The notes beneath the pieces are model-generated. The model saw only the letters and a program-made list of their open reading frames with translations. It was not told the origin of the DNA and did not search any database. A stretch of 54,277 nt of DNA, taken from positions 1 to 54,277 of the forward strand of contig SUVK01000012.1 in NCBI GenBank assembly GCA_015062055.1, written 5' to 3'. The position numbers and the translations under genes were made by a program. This DNA is from Akkermansiaceae bacterium. GTDB taxonomy: Bacteria > Verrucomicrobiota > Verrucomicrobiia > Verrucomicrobiales > Akkermansiaceae. This document shows, in pieces, positions 24,217 through 34,093 of this stretch; position 1 is the first letter of the stretch; each line of letters starts with the position of its first letter.

Positions 24217-24630
24217 TTAGCCCTGTTGCTGGTCAACCTGCACCAGACGAAGGGGGGTGCGAGAGATGAGCTCGCCGTCGAGGGTAATGTCTACGGAGTA
24301 GTTACCGGACTTCTCGAACTTGAGACCCTGGAAGTTCATGATGAGGTTGCGGGTGAAGAAAGATACACCCTCGGGCAGAGCTACCTTGAGGTCGCCGACG
24401 ATGGGCATGCGCTCGGGGTCGAGAGCAACGCCGTCCTCGTCTACAATGGCGATACCAAGCTTGTGGTCGCCTTGGTCCTCGGGCATCATGCAAAGGCGCA
24501 GAGCCAGAGCGCAGGAGGGGTGAATCACGGGGAATTGACGGGCAAAAAGCGTATCAAAGGCGCCCTGGATGCAGAGCTTGCCCTGATAGTCGGCAGCGTA
24601 GTCGCAGAGAACTGCTACTTGAATATCCAT
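24217..24630 (-). CDS. DUF6941-like conserved protein
   Basis: 137 aa, no signal peptide. The pattern CDYAADYQGKLCIQGAFDTL, then FPVIHPSCALALRL, GDHKLGIAIVDEDG and a final GNYSVDITLDGELISRTPLRL resembles DUF6941, a beta-rich family frequent in Verrucomicrobia and Planctomycetes. Function unknown. Monocistronic. Confidence 0.75.
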   Translation of the reverse strand: MDIQVAVLCDYAADYQGKLCIQGAFDTLFARQFPVIHPSCALALRLCMMPEDQGDHKLGIAIVDEDGVALDPERMPIVGDLKVALPEGVSFFTRNLIMNFQGLKFEKSGNYSVDITLDGELISRTPLRLVQVDQQQG

Positions 24631-24819
24631 AATGTATTTAGTTTTAGATTGTTGAAATTACGGTCCTGCGCCGAAGACGGCGACACGGGGAATTAACGTT
24701 CTGATTTATACCAAATTATCTGTAGATTGCAAGCTAAAATTCCCATGTTTATGTCATGCTGACAAAGTGTAGCAGCAAGTGGTATGGGCAGCAGAGTTTT
24801 ACCCCCTTGTAAAAGCTTG

Positions 24820-25956
24820 TTATTTAAGCACCTTGCCGATTTCGCGATGGGCGGCAACGAGAACCGGAATGGCCGAGATAAAGACGCAGATAAGCAGGGT
24901 GGTGCCGATGAGGTTGATTTCTGTATGAATCTCGCCGAGGGTGATATGGTAGTTACCCAAGCGCAGTAATTGAGCAACGATGAAATGCTGTGCCTGCATG
25001 AAGGTGAAGAGAGCCGCTGCTGCAGAGGCGAATACCAACAGCAGGTTTTCTACCAAGAATGCCCCCACCAGCAAGATGGGGCGTATGCCGAAACTCTTCA
25101 TCAGGGTGTAGATGTACTCATTTTGGCGGTATTCCATACCGGCGAGCGCGGTCAGCAAGATACCTACGATGATGCTGATACCCAAGCAAAACGCGATGCG
25201 GCATTGCAGCTGTTTGCTGAGGGCGGCCTCCAGCTGGTTGAAAATGGCGGCGGCCGATACAATAGCGGCTTGTTTGCCCTCGAGTTTAAGGTAGTTGCGG
25301 CAATAATTCTCAGCCTTTTGGGTGTCTTGCGCCGAGTTTACCTGCGCCAGTTTGAGCAGCAGAATAGGGGTGCCACGGTGCAGCTCTGCCCCGTAGGGTA
25401 GGTTATCGGGCGGCACCACAAGGGCGCGCTGGGTGATAAGGCGGTTGAGCAAGTGCCCCTCGGGCAGTTTTTTGGCAACGGCGTTGTACTTGTTGTTGTT
25501 GATGGTGATGGTGCAGGGACCCGGCAGGTGCTCGTGCTCTGCGTTGACCAGCAGCGTGGGTATGCCGTTGGGGTTGAGCAGGGGCAGCATTTGCCCCATA
25601 CGGGCAAAATCAAAACTGAATACGGGTATTTGCCCGTTATCGTCGGAGGCGTTACCTATGGTAGTCAGCGCGTAACTCTCGGCTCCCAATAGGGTATCGA
25701 GCTCGGGCGCGGTGGGGAAAACGGTGGGGTTTTCGGGGGTAGATACGGTAGACACCATGATGGTGTCGCCCCCTTGGCTCACGATTTTATCGGTAATGAT
25801 TTTGGCAGATATGGCATAGCTACCCATGCCGGCCAGGGCTGCCAGTGTCAGAAAAAAGACAACCAGCATGCGCGCCAGCGGGCTCGAGATGCGCGTCACC
25901 CAGCGGTGTAGCGTATCTTTAGCGAGATACAGAACTGTCAAAATCAATGATTTCAT
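24820..25956 (-). CDS. FtsX-like ABC transporter permease
   Basis: 378 aa from ATG 25956; a longer frame exists but overlaps the ATPase gene. One N-terminal membrane helix (ARMLVVFFLTLAALAGM), a large extracytoplasmic domain (residues about 55-240) and three C-terminal helices give the MacB/FtsX topology. It overlaps the ATPase gene by 38 bp, suggesting translational coupling. With the adaptor upstream it forms a tripartite-type exporter or envelope-remodelling complex. No outer-membrane partner is encoded nearby. Confidence 0.85.
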   Translation of the reverse strand: MKSLILTVLYLAKDTLHRWVTRISSPLARMLVVFFLTLAALAGMGSYAISAKIITDKIVSQGGDTIMVSTVSTPENPTVFPTAPELDTLLGAESYALTTIGNASDDNGQIPVFSFDFARMGQMLPLLNPNGIPTLLVNAEHEHLPGPCTITINNNKYNAVAKKLPEGHLLNRLITQRALVVPPDNLPYGAELHRGTPILLLKLAQVNSAQDTQKAENYCRNYLKLEGKQAAIVSAAAIFNQLEAALSKQLQCRIAFCLGISIIVGILLTALAGMEYRQNEYIYTLMKSFGIRPILLVGAFLVENLLLVFASAAAALFTFMQAQHFIVAQLLRLGNYHITLGEIHTEINLIGTTLLICVFISAIPVLVAAHREIGKVLK

Positions 25957-26551
25957 CTGCCAGGTCGAAGAGTCGGCTATCGTGTGTGCTGATAATGCAG
26001 ATGCGCTTGGCGGCATCTTGCGAGATGAGTTTTTTGATGATGTCGGTGTTGCTGTCGTCCAGGCCCGATGTCGGCTCGTCCAGCAGCACGGTGGGGGCAT
26101 CTTTCATGAGGGTGCGTGCCAGTGCTGCACGCTGGGCTTGGCCGCCGGAGAGTTTGTCTGCGCGGCGATGGCGCAGCTCTTGCAAGCCCAAGTCGTTGAG
26201 CAAATGCTCGAAACGCGGTTTCCACTCTTTGCGGGGCAGGGCCGACATCTCGGCGGCCAGTTTCAGGTTGCGCTCCACACTCACCAAAGGCAACAGGTTG
26301 ATGCCTTGAAACATGTAGGCAACATCGGTCCGGTGGTAGCGCCGGCTGGTCACTTTGCGTCCTGTGGGGGTGCAGATGCTGCCGCGATCTGCCTTGAGGT
26401 AGCCTGCCAACAGCTTGAGCAGGGTGGTCTTGCCCGAGCCCGAGTAGCCTTTCAGTATGGTGATGCCGGGCTTGAAGTCGTGTGTAAAATCCGTTATGAC
26501 GGGTGCCGACTTGTTGTAGGCAAATGACACATGCTGGCAGCTCAGTTCCAT
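25919..26551 (-). CDS. ABC transporter ATP-binding protein
   Basis: 210 aa. Walker A GYSGSGKTT, Q-loop region YMFQGINLLP, signature LSGGQAQRAALART, Walker B APTVLLDEPTSGLD and switch His in STHDSR. It energises the FtsX-like permease with which it overlaps. LolD/MacB-type ATPases are the closest group. Confidence 0.95.
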   Translation of the reverse strand: MELSCQHVSFAYNKSAPVITDFTHDFKPGITILKGYSGSGKTTLLKLLAGYLKADRGSICTPTGRKVTSRRYHRTDVAYMFQGINLLPLVSVERNLKLAAEMSALPRKEWKPRFEHLLNDLGLQELRHRRADKLSGGQAQRAALARTLMKDAPTVLLDEPTSGLDDSNTDIIKKLISQDAAKRICIISTHDSRLFDLADEIIDFDSSVSR

Positions 26552-26573
26552 GCTTGCGGTATCAAGGGGGGGC

Positions 26574-27602
26574 TCACGGTTTTTTGCAGAGCACCAGCTC
26601 GCGGGTGCCTACAATAAGAATGGCGTAGTCGGGGTAGGCTACTGCTACCAAGGCCTCCCAGTCATCGCATTGGGCTGCTTGGGGGTGTGCTGCCAGTTCG
26701 GCTTTGTTAACCCGCAGTACTTCTCCCGTTACCTCGTAGTTGAGGGTGGCGGTGTAGCGGCTGCCCAGCATGCGGTGGGCCGTGGCGTGGTCTTCTTGCG
26801 GTATGCGGAAGTAGTAGATGAGGGCATCCCCATTGCCGGCGCGCTCTACCATGCGGTGGTCGAAGGTTCCTTTCAGCTTTTTGCCCTCGGGCAGAGAGAT
26901 GCTGACGCTGAACTTGTTTTCATCGAGCAGAGATTGCTCTCCCTCGGTGATAGAGACGGTGATATAGTAGGCCGAGTCATCGCACACCGTGGCAAAAGTG
27001 CGCATGTTGTTTTCGGGTAGGGTGAAGCCCTTTTGGCGCTCTTCTGCGGTTTCGGGCAGGGGAACATTAAACTGCAGCTGCCCATCAAATGGCATGCGGA
27101 TGATGAGCGGGTCGTGCTTGAGGTCGAACTCTCGCTTCTTGCGGCGCTCCAGCGTGGCTATCTCTTTTTCAAGCAGCTCGATTCGGCGGTTAATGTCTGC
27201 CAGTGCCTCCGGCGTGGGTGCGGTGTCGTCGCCCTTGAAATCCGTATTGTAACGGCGCTCGCTTTCGCTGAGGGAGAGGTAAAACTCGACCCTGCGGCGC
27301 TGGGCGCTGAGTTTGCGGATTTCGTCTTCCTTAGAGATGGTTTCGCGCAAGAGCTCGAGCTCGAGGTCGGCGCGGTCGTGCTCAGTTTGTTCTTTATTGA
27401 CCTCGGCAATGATATCGTCTTTTTTGAGTCGTTTACCGGGCTCGGCACACAGGCTGATGATGCCGTTTTCTTTGAGGTGAATCTCGCTGATTTGCTCGGG
27501 TACAACCTTGGCGGGGTATTTGCCGACGACGATGGACTCACCGGTAGCCGTCCAGGCAGCGGTGAGTCCGCAAATAAGGCTGATGCTCAGGTGGCGCATC
27601 AT
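26574..27602 (-). CDS. periplasmic adaptor (HlyD/MFP-like) protein
   Basis: 342 aa. N-terminal signal (MMRHLSISLICGLTAAWTATG), lipoyl/barrel half-motif with EIHLKENGIISLCAEPGKRLKKDDIIAEV, a coiled-coil hairpin rich in Glu/Arg (residues about 75-155: LELELLRETISKEDEIRKL, RRIELLEKEIATLERRKKR), and a beta-barrel domain. It links an inner-membrane ABC transporter to the envelope. It lies 22 bp upstream of the ATPase gene in the dnaX operon. Confidence 0.78.
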   Translation of the reverse strand: MMRHLSISLICGLTAAWTATGESIVVGKYPAKVVPEQISEIHLKENGIISLCAEPGKRLKKDDIIAEVNKEQTEHDRADLELELLRETISKEDEIRKLSAQRRRVEFYLSLSESERRYNTDFKGDDTAPTPEALADINRRIELLEKEIATLERRKKREFDLKHDPLIIRMPFDGQLQFNVPLPETAEERQKGFTLPENNMRTFATVCDDSAYYITVSITEGEQSLLDENKFSVSISLPEGKKLKGTFDHRMVERAGNGDALIYYFRIPQEDHATAHRMLGSRYTATLNYEVTGEVLRVNKAELAAHPQAAQCDDWEALVAVAYPDYAILIVGTRELVLCKKP

Positions 27603-27622
27603 CTTGGGGTAAAAAAGGCGGT

Positions 27623-27925
27623 TTACATGGGGAAGCCGAGCCCGCCGGTTACTTTGCGCATTTCGGCTTCGGCCATATTCTTGGCACCGTTGAGGGCGTC
27701 TTGCACAGCTTTGAGCACCAGAGAAGAGAGAAACTCTGCATCATCGGGGTCTACCACAGCGGGGTCTATGCTCAGGGCGGTAATCATGCCGGTACCGTCG
27801 GCCGTGGCTTTGATTTTGCCACCGGCGGTTTCTGCCACATAGCTACGTTCTGCGAGTTGAGCTTGTGCCTTAGCCATGTTGGCTTGCATGGCCTGGGCCT
27901 GCTTCATGAGTTTTTTGATGTCCAT
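27623..27925 (-). CDS. ybaB: YbaB/EbfC-family nucleoid-associated protein
   Basis: 100 aa. Family hallmarks are MDIKKLMKQAQAMQANMAKAQ, the GGKIKATADGTGMITALSIDP core and a helical C-terminus with VTGGLGFPM. It forms DNA-binding homodimers. It directly follows dnaX (14 bp), the widely conserved order. Confidence 0.96.
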   Translation of the reverse strand: MDIKKLMKQAQAMQANMAKAQAQLAERSYVAETAGGKIKATADGTGMITALSIDPAVVDPDDAEFLSSLVLKAVQDALNGAKNMAEAEMRKVTGGLGFPM

Positions 27926-27939
27926 AGTTGTATCTGTAA

Positions 27940-29805
<1,866 letters not shown>

Positions 29806-29812
29806 GCCCCTT

Positions 29813-29841
29813 ATTCTACCTGATTCATCTCTTCCCCGCAA
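29813..29841 (-). promoter_or_regulatory. promoter of dnaX operon
   Basis: Minus-strand TTGCGG-N17-TAGAAT, ending 7 nt before GTG 29805. Confidence 0.6.
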
Positions 29842-29942
29842 GGTTAAAATCCCACATATCCCCCCTTTGTCGTGTCATTCCCTTTACTCGGTTTCGCTTC
29901 TCTCTCTTTTTGCCCGAAAAATCTTTAGATTTCGTGGGCTAA

Positions 29943-30034
29943 ATGTTACCGTCTCGCCGCATGGCGCGATATAGACCGCTCCGATGGTGAAGTTACAGTA
30001 AATTGCTATTGGCTTAATTGCTCCAACGCGTAAT
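29943..30034. repeat. dispersed intergenic repeat, copy A
   Basis: Similar to 50899-50990: shared blocks GAT(A)(T/C)AGACCGC, AAATTGC(T/C)ATT, GCTAATTG-like and ACGCGTAA in the same order. No ORF is convincing. Confidence 0.45.
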
Positions 30035-30088
30035 GTTACTTCAACCCTCTCCCGAAAGTGTTTGCCACATGCTAACACGCGATTAAGC

Positions 30089-30117
30089 TTGCACAATGAG
30101 AGAAAACGCGCTAAGAT
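30089..30117 (+). promoter_or_regulatory. promoter of hslO
   Basis: TTGCAC-N17-TAAGAT, 22 nt before ATG 30140. Confidence 0.55.
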
Positions 30118-30139
30118 AGGGGCAAGAAAACCGAAAGTC

Positions 30140-30916
30140 ATGACAGAAAACAACGGTCAACCCGTAGAAGAGTTCGCCACGGTGCAGGCGGTATTTGTGC
30201 GCCGGCGCAATTGCCTGATGCTGCGTGCAGAGTTTACCCCGCTTTTTGTGGATTATTATCTGAACTTGATGCAGCATGGCAACCGCAATGCCGAGGCAGA
30301 GGATACCATGTTCAAGCAACTGCTGGCCTTCTTCACCCTGCATCTGGTATCTCGCCCGTGGCAAGAGTACCACGCCTGGACGCTCAATATCAAAGCCCCC
30401 ATGTTGGCTAATTACTTTGTGTCGGGGTCGTCTCTTACCGAGGATGTTGTGGGCCGTGTGTTTACCGAGGGCGTGAGAGAACCCGAAAAAAACATGCTTT
30501 TCGCCCAGAATATCCGCACCGGTAACGAGCCTCATACCTCGGTCATTACATTGCCGGGTGAAAATGTCATTGGCTGGGTGGAGGACTTTTACCGCCAGAG
30601 CGAGCAGCGTGTAGCCCGCGCTTTTGAGCTTGAGAACGATAAATATGTGCTCATTACCGCTCAACCCGGGGCTGATATCGACTGGCTGAGCGAGTTGTCG
30701 ACTCAAGATGCCGCCGAGATAGACTCGCATGAGGAAACCAAGCAGCTCGAGACACGCAAGTTCACCTTCCGCTGCGGGTGTACGGCAGAGAAGATACTGC
30801 CCACCCTGCGAGCCATGAAGAAAGACTTTGCCGATATTCTCTCGGAGCAAGGGTACCTTGAGGCCTCTTGTCCCCGCTGCGGGGCCAAGTACCATATTAC
30901 GGCAGAGATGCTGTAA
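30140..30916 (+). CDS. hslO: redox-regulated chaperone Hsp33
   Basis: 258 aa from ATG 30140. Holdase activated by oxidation. The C-terminal zinc-binding redox switch has the canonical pattern CGC (FRCGCTAEKI), then 29 residues, then CPRC (EASCPRCGAKY). The N-terminal substrate-binding domain is more divergent than in E. coli. An upstream in-frame ATG at 30062 lies before the promoter and is rejected. Confidence 0.88.
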   Translation: MTENNGQPVEEFATVQAVFVRRRNCLMLRAEFTPLFVDYYLNLMQHGNRNAEAEDTMFKQLLAFFTLHLVSRPWQEYHAWTLNIKAPMLANYFVSGSSLTEDVVGRVFTEGVREPEKNMLFAQNIRTGNEPHTSVITLPGENVIGWVEDFYRQSEQRVARAFELENDKYVLITAQPGADIDWLSELSTQDAAEIDSHEETKQLETRKFTFRCGCTAEKILPTLRAMKKDFADILSEQGYLEASCPRCGAKYHITAEML

Positions 30917-30954
30917 AAGCTGCGGCCGGGGGGCGTGTGTGGGGCGTGCCGGGC

Positions 30955-32370
30955 TTACTCCGATTCCTCGGCGTCAGCGCAGGCGGTGATATCGAAATAG
31001 ATGCTCACGCGGTACAGATGTTCTTCATGCAAAAAGAAGAGGTTTACATGCTCATAGCGGCGTGAAGCACCTGCCGCGTCCATACCCATGCTGAAAAAGG
31101 TAAACGTGCCCTCGGGCAGGGCCGAGATGACATCCGCGATGTCAAACGGGGTATCGGCCGGGGCCGGCAACCAAGCGTCCTCTTGAGAAAAGCCGGGGCC
31201 ACCGGAGACCGGGCGATGGAGCTGCTGCACTGCTTGGCGAATGTAGGGCTCTGCCGCGGCTCGTGCCTCGGGGGTGAGCTCTTGAGGCTCCAGCGCAACA
31301 TAGGGGGCAAGCCCGAGAGCGTCTGCCAGTTGAAGCGAGCCGTAACAACGCTGCTGCGCGATTTTTTCATGAATGGCAAAAATGCGCTCTGTCGAGAAAC
31401 CGTTTTTTTCACACCGTGCATACAAATCGATATCCGAGGCTTGCAGCTCGGTGCCGATTTCGCTGATGCGCACCATAAGCTGTTTAACGCCGGGGGCGGC
31501 GGCATCGGCACTTGCTTTGTCGTTTATCTCCTCCAACAGACCAAGCATCTGCACGATGTTGCTTGTCATCTCATCGGCCAAGGCCTCATCTTCGGGCAGG
31601 GTGGGCTCTTCTTCTAATGGATTAATGGGGTAATAGGCGTCGGCGTTCGTTTCGGGCAGGCGAAACCACAGCTCGGGGAAGTATACCTCGCCATCAAGCT
31701 CGACCATACAACACAGGCATACATAATCGGCCCCGTTACCATCGCTCACTATTACGAGTCGTGTGCTCGACTGCGGCAGTGCTTGGCAAAACTCTTGTGT
31801 TATGCCATGTGGTGCTTTATCACTCAAGACCCAAGCTGTATCTCGGCTCAGTCCCGGCCCCCCGCTGATGCAGTCGGTATATCGGGCTGCCACTTGTTCC
31901 AACGTTTGCTCCAGCAGCTTTTGAATCTCGGCCGGCAGCGGCTCGGTTTCTTCGGGCTCTATATCACAAATATCATCTTCGCCGGGACAGCCCAGCATGT
32001 CGGCCAAAGCCTCCGACCCATAGCAGCGATTTTCGTTAAGCTTGTCAAAGACAGCCATGAATCGTTCTCCTGTCATTCCTCGTTTTTCAAACTCATGCCT
32101 TAAATCTGCCTGAGAGATGCCGCAGCTCTTCTCCACTTCGGTCAACTGTTGCTCTACCTCGGCCAGACGCTCGGCGGCGGCATCGGCACTTGCGCGGTCG
32201 TGCACGGCCTCCAGCATCAACAATGTCTCCATACCCGTATTCAGTAGATATTGCACGGCTGCCTCGCGGTCTGCCGGGGCTTGTTGCGCCTCTGCGGGCA
32301 ACGCTTCCTCTTGTGCCACACAAACACTTGCCGGTAACATTAAAATGCTGAGTAGGGGTAATGCCTTCAT
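30955..32370 (-). CDS. secreted protein with two internal repeats
   Basis: 471 aa. Signal peptide MKALPLLSILMLPASVCVA. Two homologous halves of about 200 residues each carry, in order, a (M/L)L-LLE-(V/I)-D(R/K)ASADAA helix, a FEKRGMT/CEKNGFS-ER-(M/I)-A helix, a RCYGS-(E/L)-LAD-LG helix and a SGGPG(L/F)S-(R/Q)-(D/E)-(T/D)AW loop, followed by beta strands. Acidic overall, no catalytic motif recognised. Divergent from the membrane-protein gene at 32486. Unknown function. Confidence 0.75.
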   Translation of the reverse strand: MKALPLLSILMLPASVCVAQEEALPAEAQQAPADREAAVQYLLNTGMETLLMLEAVHDRASADAAAERLAEVEQQLTEVEKSCGISQADLRHEFEKRGMTGERFMAVFDKLNENRCYGSEALADMLGCPGEDDICDIEPEETEPLPAEIQKLLEQTLEQVAARYTDCISGGPGLSRDTAWVLSDKAPHGITQEFCQALPQSSTRLVIVSDGNGADYVCLCCMVELDGEVYFPELWFRLPETNADAYYPINPLEEEPTLPEDEALADEMTSNIVQMLGLLEEINDKASADAAAPGVKQLMVRISEIGTELQASDIDLYARCEKNGFSTERIFAIHEKIAQQRCYGSLQLADALGLAPYVALEPQELTPEARAAAEPYIRQAVQQLHRPVSGGPGFSQEDAWLPAPADTPFDIADVISALPEGTFTFFSMGMDAAGASRRYEHVNLFFLHEEHLYRVSIYFDITACADAEESE

Positions 32371-32378
32371 GTTTTAAT

Positions 32379-32407
32379 TGTATAGCATAACAGAAATGTA
32401 AAAGCAA
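32379..32407 (-). promoter_or_regulatory. promoter of the repeated secreted protein gene
   Basis: Minus-strand TTGCTT-N17-TATACA, ending 8 nt before ATG 32370. Confidence 0.55.
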
Positions 32408-32442
32408 GTGTAAAAACTCCTTTTGAGTCTGTGCCTTTTTTC

Positions 32443-32471
32443 TTGACTATCACACATCTATGCGTTAGATT
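32443..32471 (+). promoter_or_regulatory. promoter of the 42-bp-repeat membrane protein
   Basis: TTGACT-N17-TAGATT. ATG 32486 is 14 nt away; a GTG at 32477 is 5 nt away. Confidence 0.55.
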
Positions 32472-32485
32472 TTGCGGTGCATACT

Positions 32486-33907
32486 ATGAACGAAATGACT
32501 GAAACAGAAAACAAAACAGAAAACAAAACAGAAAAGCCGACTCCTCGGCTCACCCCCAAGCCGACAGTTTCAAAAGTCAATCTGAGATTGTCTCAACTTA
32601 ACACTGAAAGCTCCAAGAAAGAGTGGGTGCCTGCTCCGGGATTTGAAAAAGCTACGTCCCCGGTGCACGACTGTATCTTGACGCTATTCGGGGCCAATAA
32701 ATGGTTTCAGATATGCCAGATATGCCTTATTGCATTAGGCACTGTAATATTCTTGCTTGAAAGATTCTTTGAACGTGAAGTTGAGTTTGCTTACATTTAC
32801 ACGGCAGCTTTGTCTGCTTTTTACCTGCCGCAAGTGATATACTGTTGCTTTTACAAAAAAGCAATCAACAGCGTAGATGTTCACTATACCCGTTATGCTG
32901 TTGTGGACATGTTGCCGGTGTCCGAAATAGCGAACCGACTTAAAGTTGAAAAATTACATGAAAAAGCAACAAAATGTTTCACGTCATCCCTATTCGGTTT
33001 AGCACTCAGTCTTATCTTGGTTGTAAGTGCAATCTTGATGGATGCAGTGAGCAGTGTGCCGGATTTGCAACTCTATCCTAGGATTATTTTTTGGGGCTTT
33101 TTTATTCCATCCGTTGTAGTATGGTGCGCTATCCATTATGGTTTAGAATCCATTGCTGTATTGGCACTGCTGGTAGGCGGAGCTATTATTGACAATGTGT
33201 GTGAATTTTTGATTTCGCCCTATATTGTCGTTTTGGTGGCAGTAGTTTTGATATGCACTCGCCTTTGTCAGGTGTCGAAAGTATTGCGCCTTTTTGCGGT
33301 TTACATGTCCGTTGTATTCATCTTTGTTTTTCAAATAGCCACCGTATTCTCTCCACCCAGAGATACCGTCACTTACGTCACCATCACCGTCGCCCTGTGT
33401 TTGGCATCTGCCATAATAACTTACATTGTGAAGGCATGTTGCAGAGTTATTGACTGTAAAAAACAGCAATCAGCAGATGAACCTCAACTCTATACCGAGC
33501 CGACATCTGAAAAGGTTATGAACTTCTTGTACTCCTACGTATGGGGCGGTTTGTGCGCGGTGCTGTTTGTGGTATCCATCATCATGAATTTGTGCTCAGA
33601 TAAGTACAACTGGTTTGAGTACAGCATGAAAAAAATGAAGCCCTCTCCCGACCTTATGATGAGATCGAATAGGGGCAGCGACTACGGCAGCAGCTACGGC
33701 AGAGGCAGCCGCTACAACAGCGACTACGGCAGCAGCTACGGTAGTGGAAGCCGCTACAACAGCGACTACGGCAGCAGCTACGGCAGAGGCAGCCGCTACA
33801 ACAGCGACTACGGCAACAGCTACGGTAGTGGCAGCCGTTACAACAGCGACTACGGCAGCAGCTATGGCAGTGGCAGCCGTTACGATTACAATAGCTACGA
33901 CTATTGA
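32486..33907 (+). CDS. multi-pass membrane protein with C-terminal YGSSYG repeats
   Basis: 473 aa. Low-complexity N-terminus (ENKTENKTEKPTP), about eight hydrophobic segments between residues 75 and 385 (for example CLIALGTVIFLLE, LFGLALSLILVVSAILMD, YIVVLVAVVLICTRL, AVLFVVSIIMNL), and a C-terminal tail of five 14-residue repeats SDYGSSYG(R/S)GSRYN. No known transporter motif. Codon use is AT-richer than neighbouring genes, which suggests acquisition. The Tyr/Ser/Gly tail may be a low-complexity interaction region, probably cytoplasmic. Confidence 0.82.
   Translation: MNEMTETENKTENKTEKPTPRLTPKPTVSKVNLRLSQLNTESSKKEWVPAPGFEKATSPVHDCILTLFGANKWFQICQICLIALGTVIFLLERFFEREVEFAYIYTAALSAFYLPQVIYCCFYKKAINSVDVHYTRYAVVDMLPVSEIANRLKVEKLHEKATKCFTSSLFGLALSLILVVSAILMDAVSSVPDLQLYPRIIFWGFFIPSVVVWCAIHYGLESIAVLALLVGGAIIDNVCEFLISPYIVVLVAVVLICTRLCQVSKVLRLFAVYMSVVFIFVFQIATVFSPPRDTVTYVTITVALCLASAIITYIVKACCRVIDCKKQQSADEPQLYTEPTSEKVMNFLYSYVWGGLCAVLFVVSIIMNLCSDKYNWFEYSMKKMKPSPDLMMRSNRGSDYGSSYGRGSRYNSDYGSSYGSGSRYNSDYGSSYGRGSRYNSDYGNSYGSGSRYNSDYGSSYGSGSRYDYNSYDY
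33677..33886. repeat. five tandem 42-bp repeats
   Basis: Units start at 33677, 33719, 33761, 33803 and 33845, each opening AGCGACTACGGC. They encode the 14-residue tail units in frame. R and S alternate at one position in the first three units. Confidence 0.95.
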
Positions 33908-33945
33908 TAAACTCGCAGCTGCAAAATTTTATTTCTGTATTGAAA

Positions 33946-33978
33946 ACGGCGCCTCATCATGAAGAGGCGCCGTCTTTG
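33946..33978 (+). terminator. terminator of the repeat membrane protein gene
   Basis: Perfect 10-bp stem ACGGCGCCTC / GAGGCGCCGT, 8-nt loop, then CTTTG. Confidence 0.7.
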
Positions 33979-34019
33979 CATAAACAGTCCCATTGACTGT
34001 CAAAATCCATTGAATTTGC

Positions 34020-34048
34020 TTTACACGCGCGGGAAAGGGTGGTAAGCT
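34020..34048 (+). promoter_or_regulatory. promoter of alaS
   Basis: TTTACA-N17-TAAGCT. It ends right before an ATG at 34049, so translation more likely starts at 34094/34097. Confidence 0.5.
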
Positions 34049-34093
34049 ATGCGCGTACAAATTTATCCATATAACAATATCAGACACGTTGAT

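Noticed and set aside
33677-33886. Tandem 42-bp repeats as a CRISPR array
   Set aside because: No unique spacers; units are contiguous and encode an in-frame peptide repeat.
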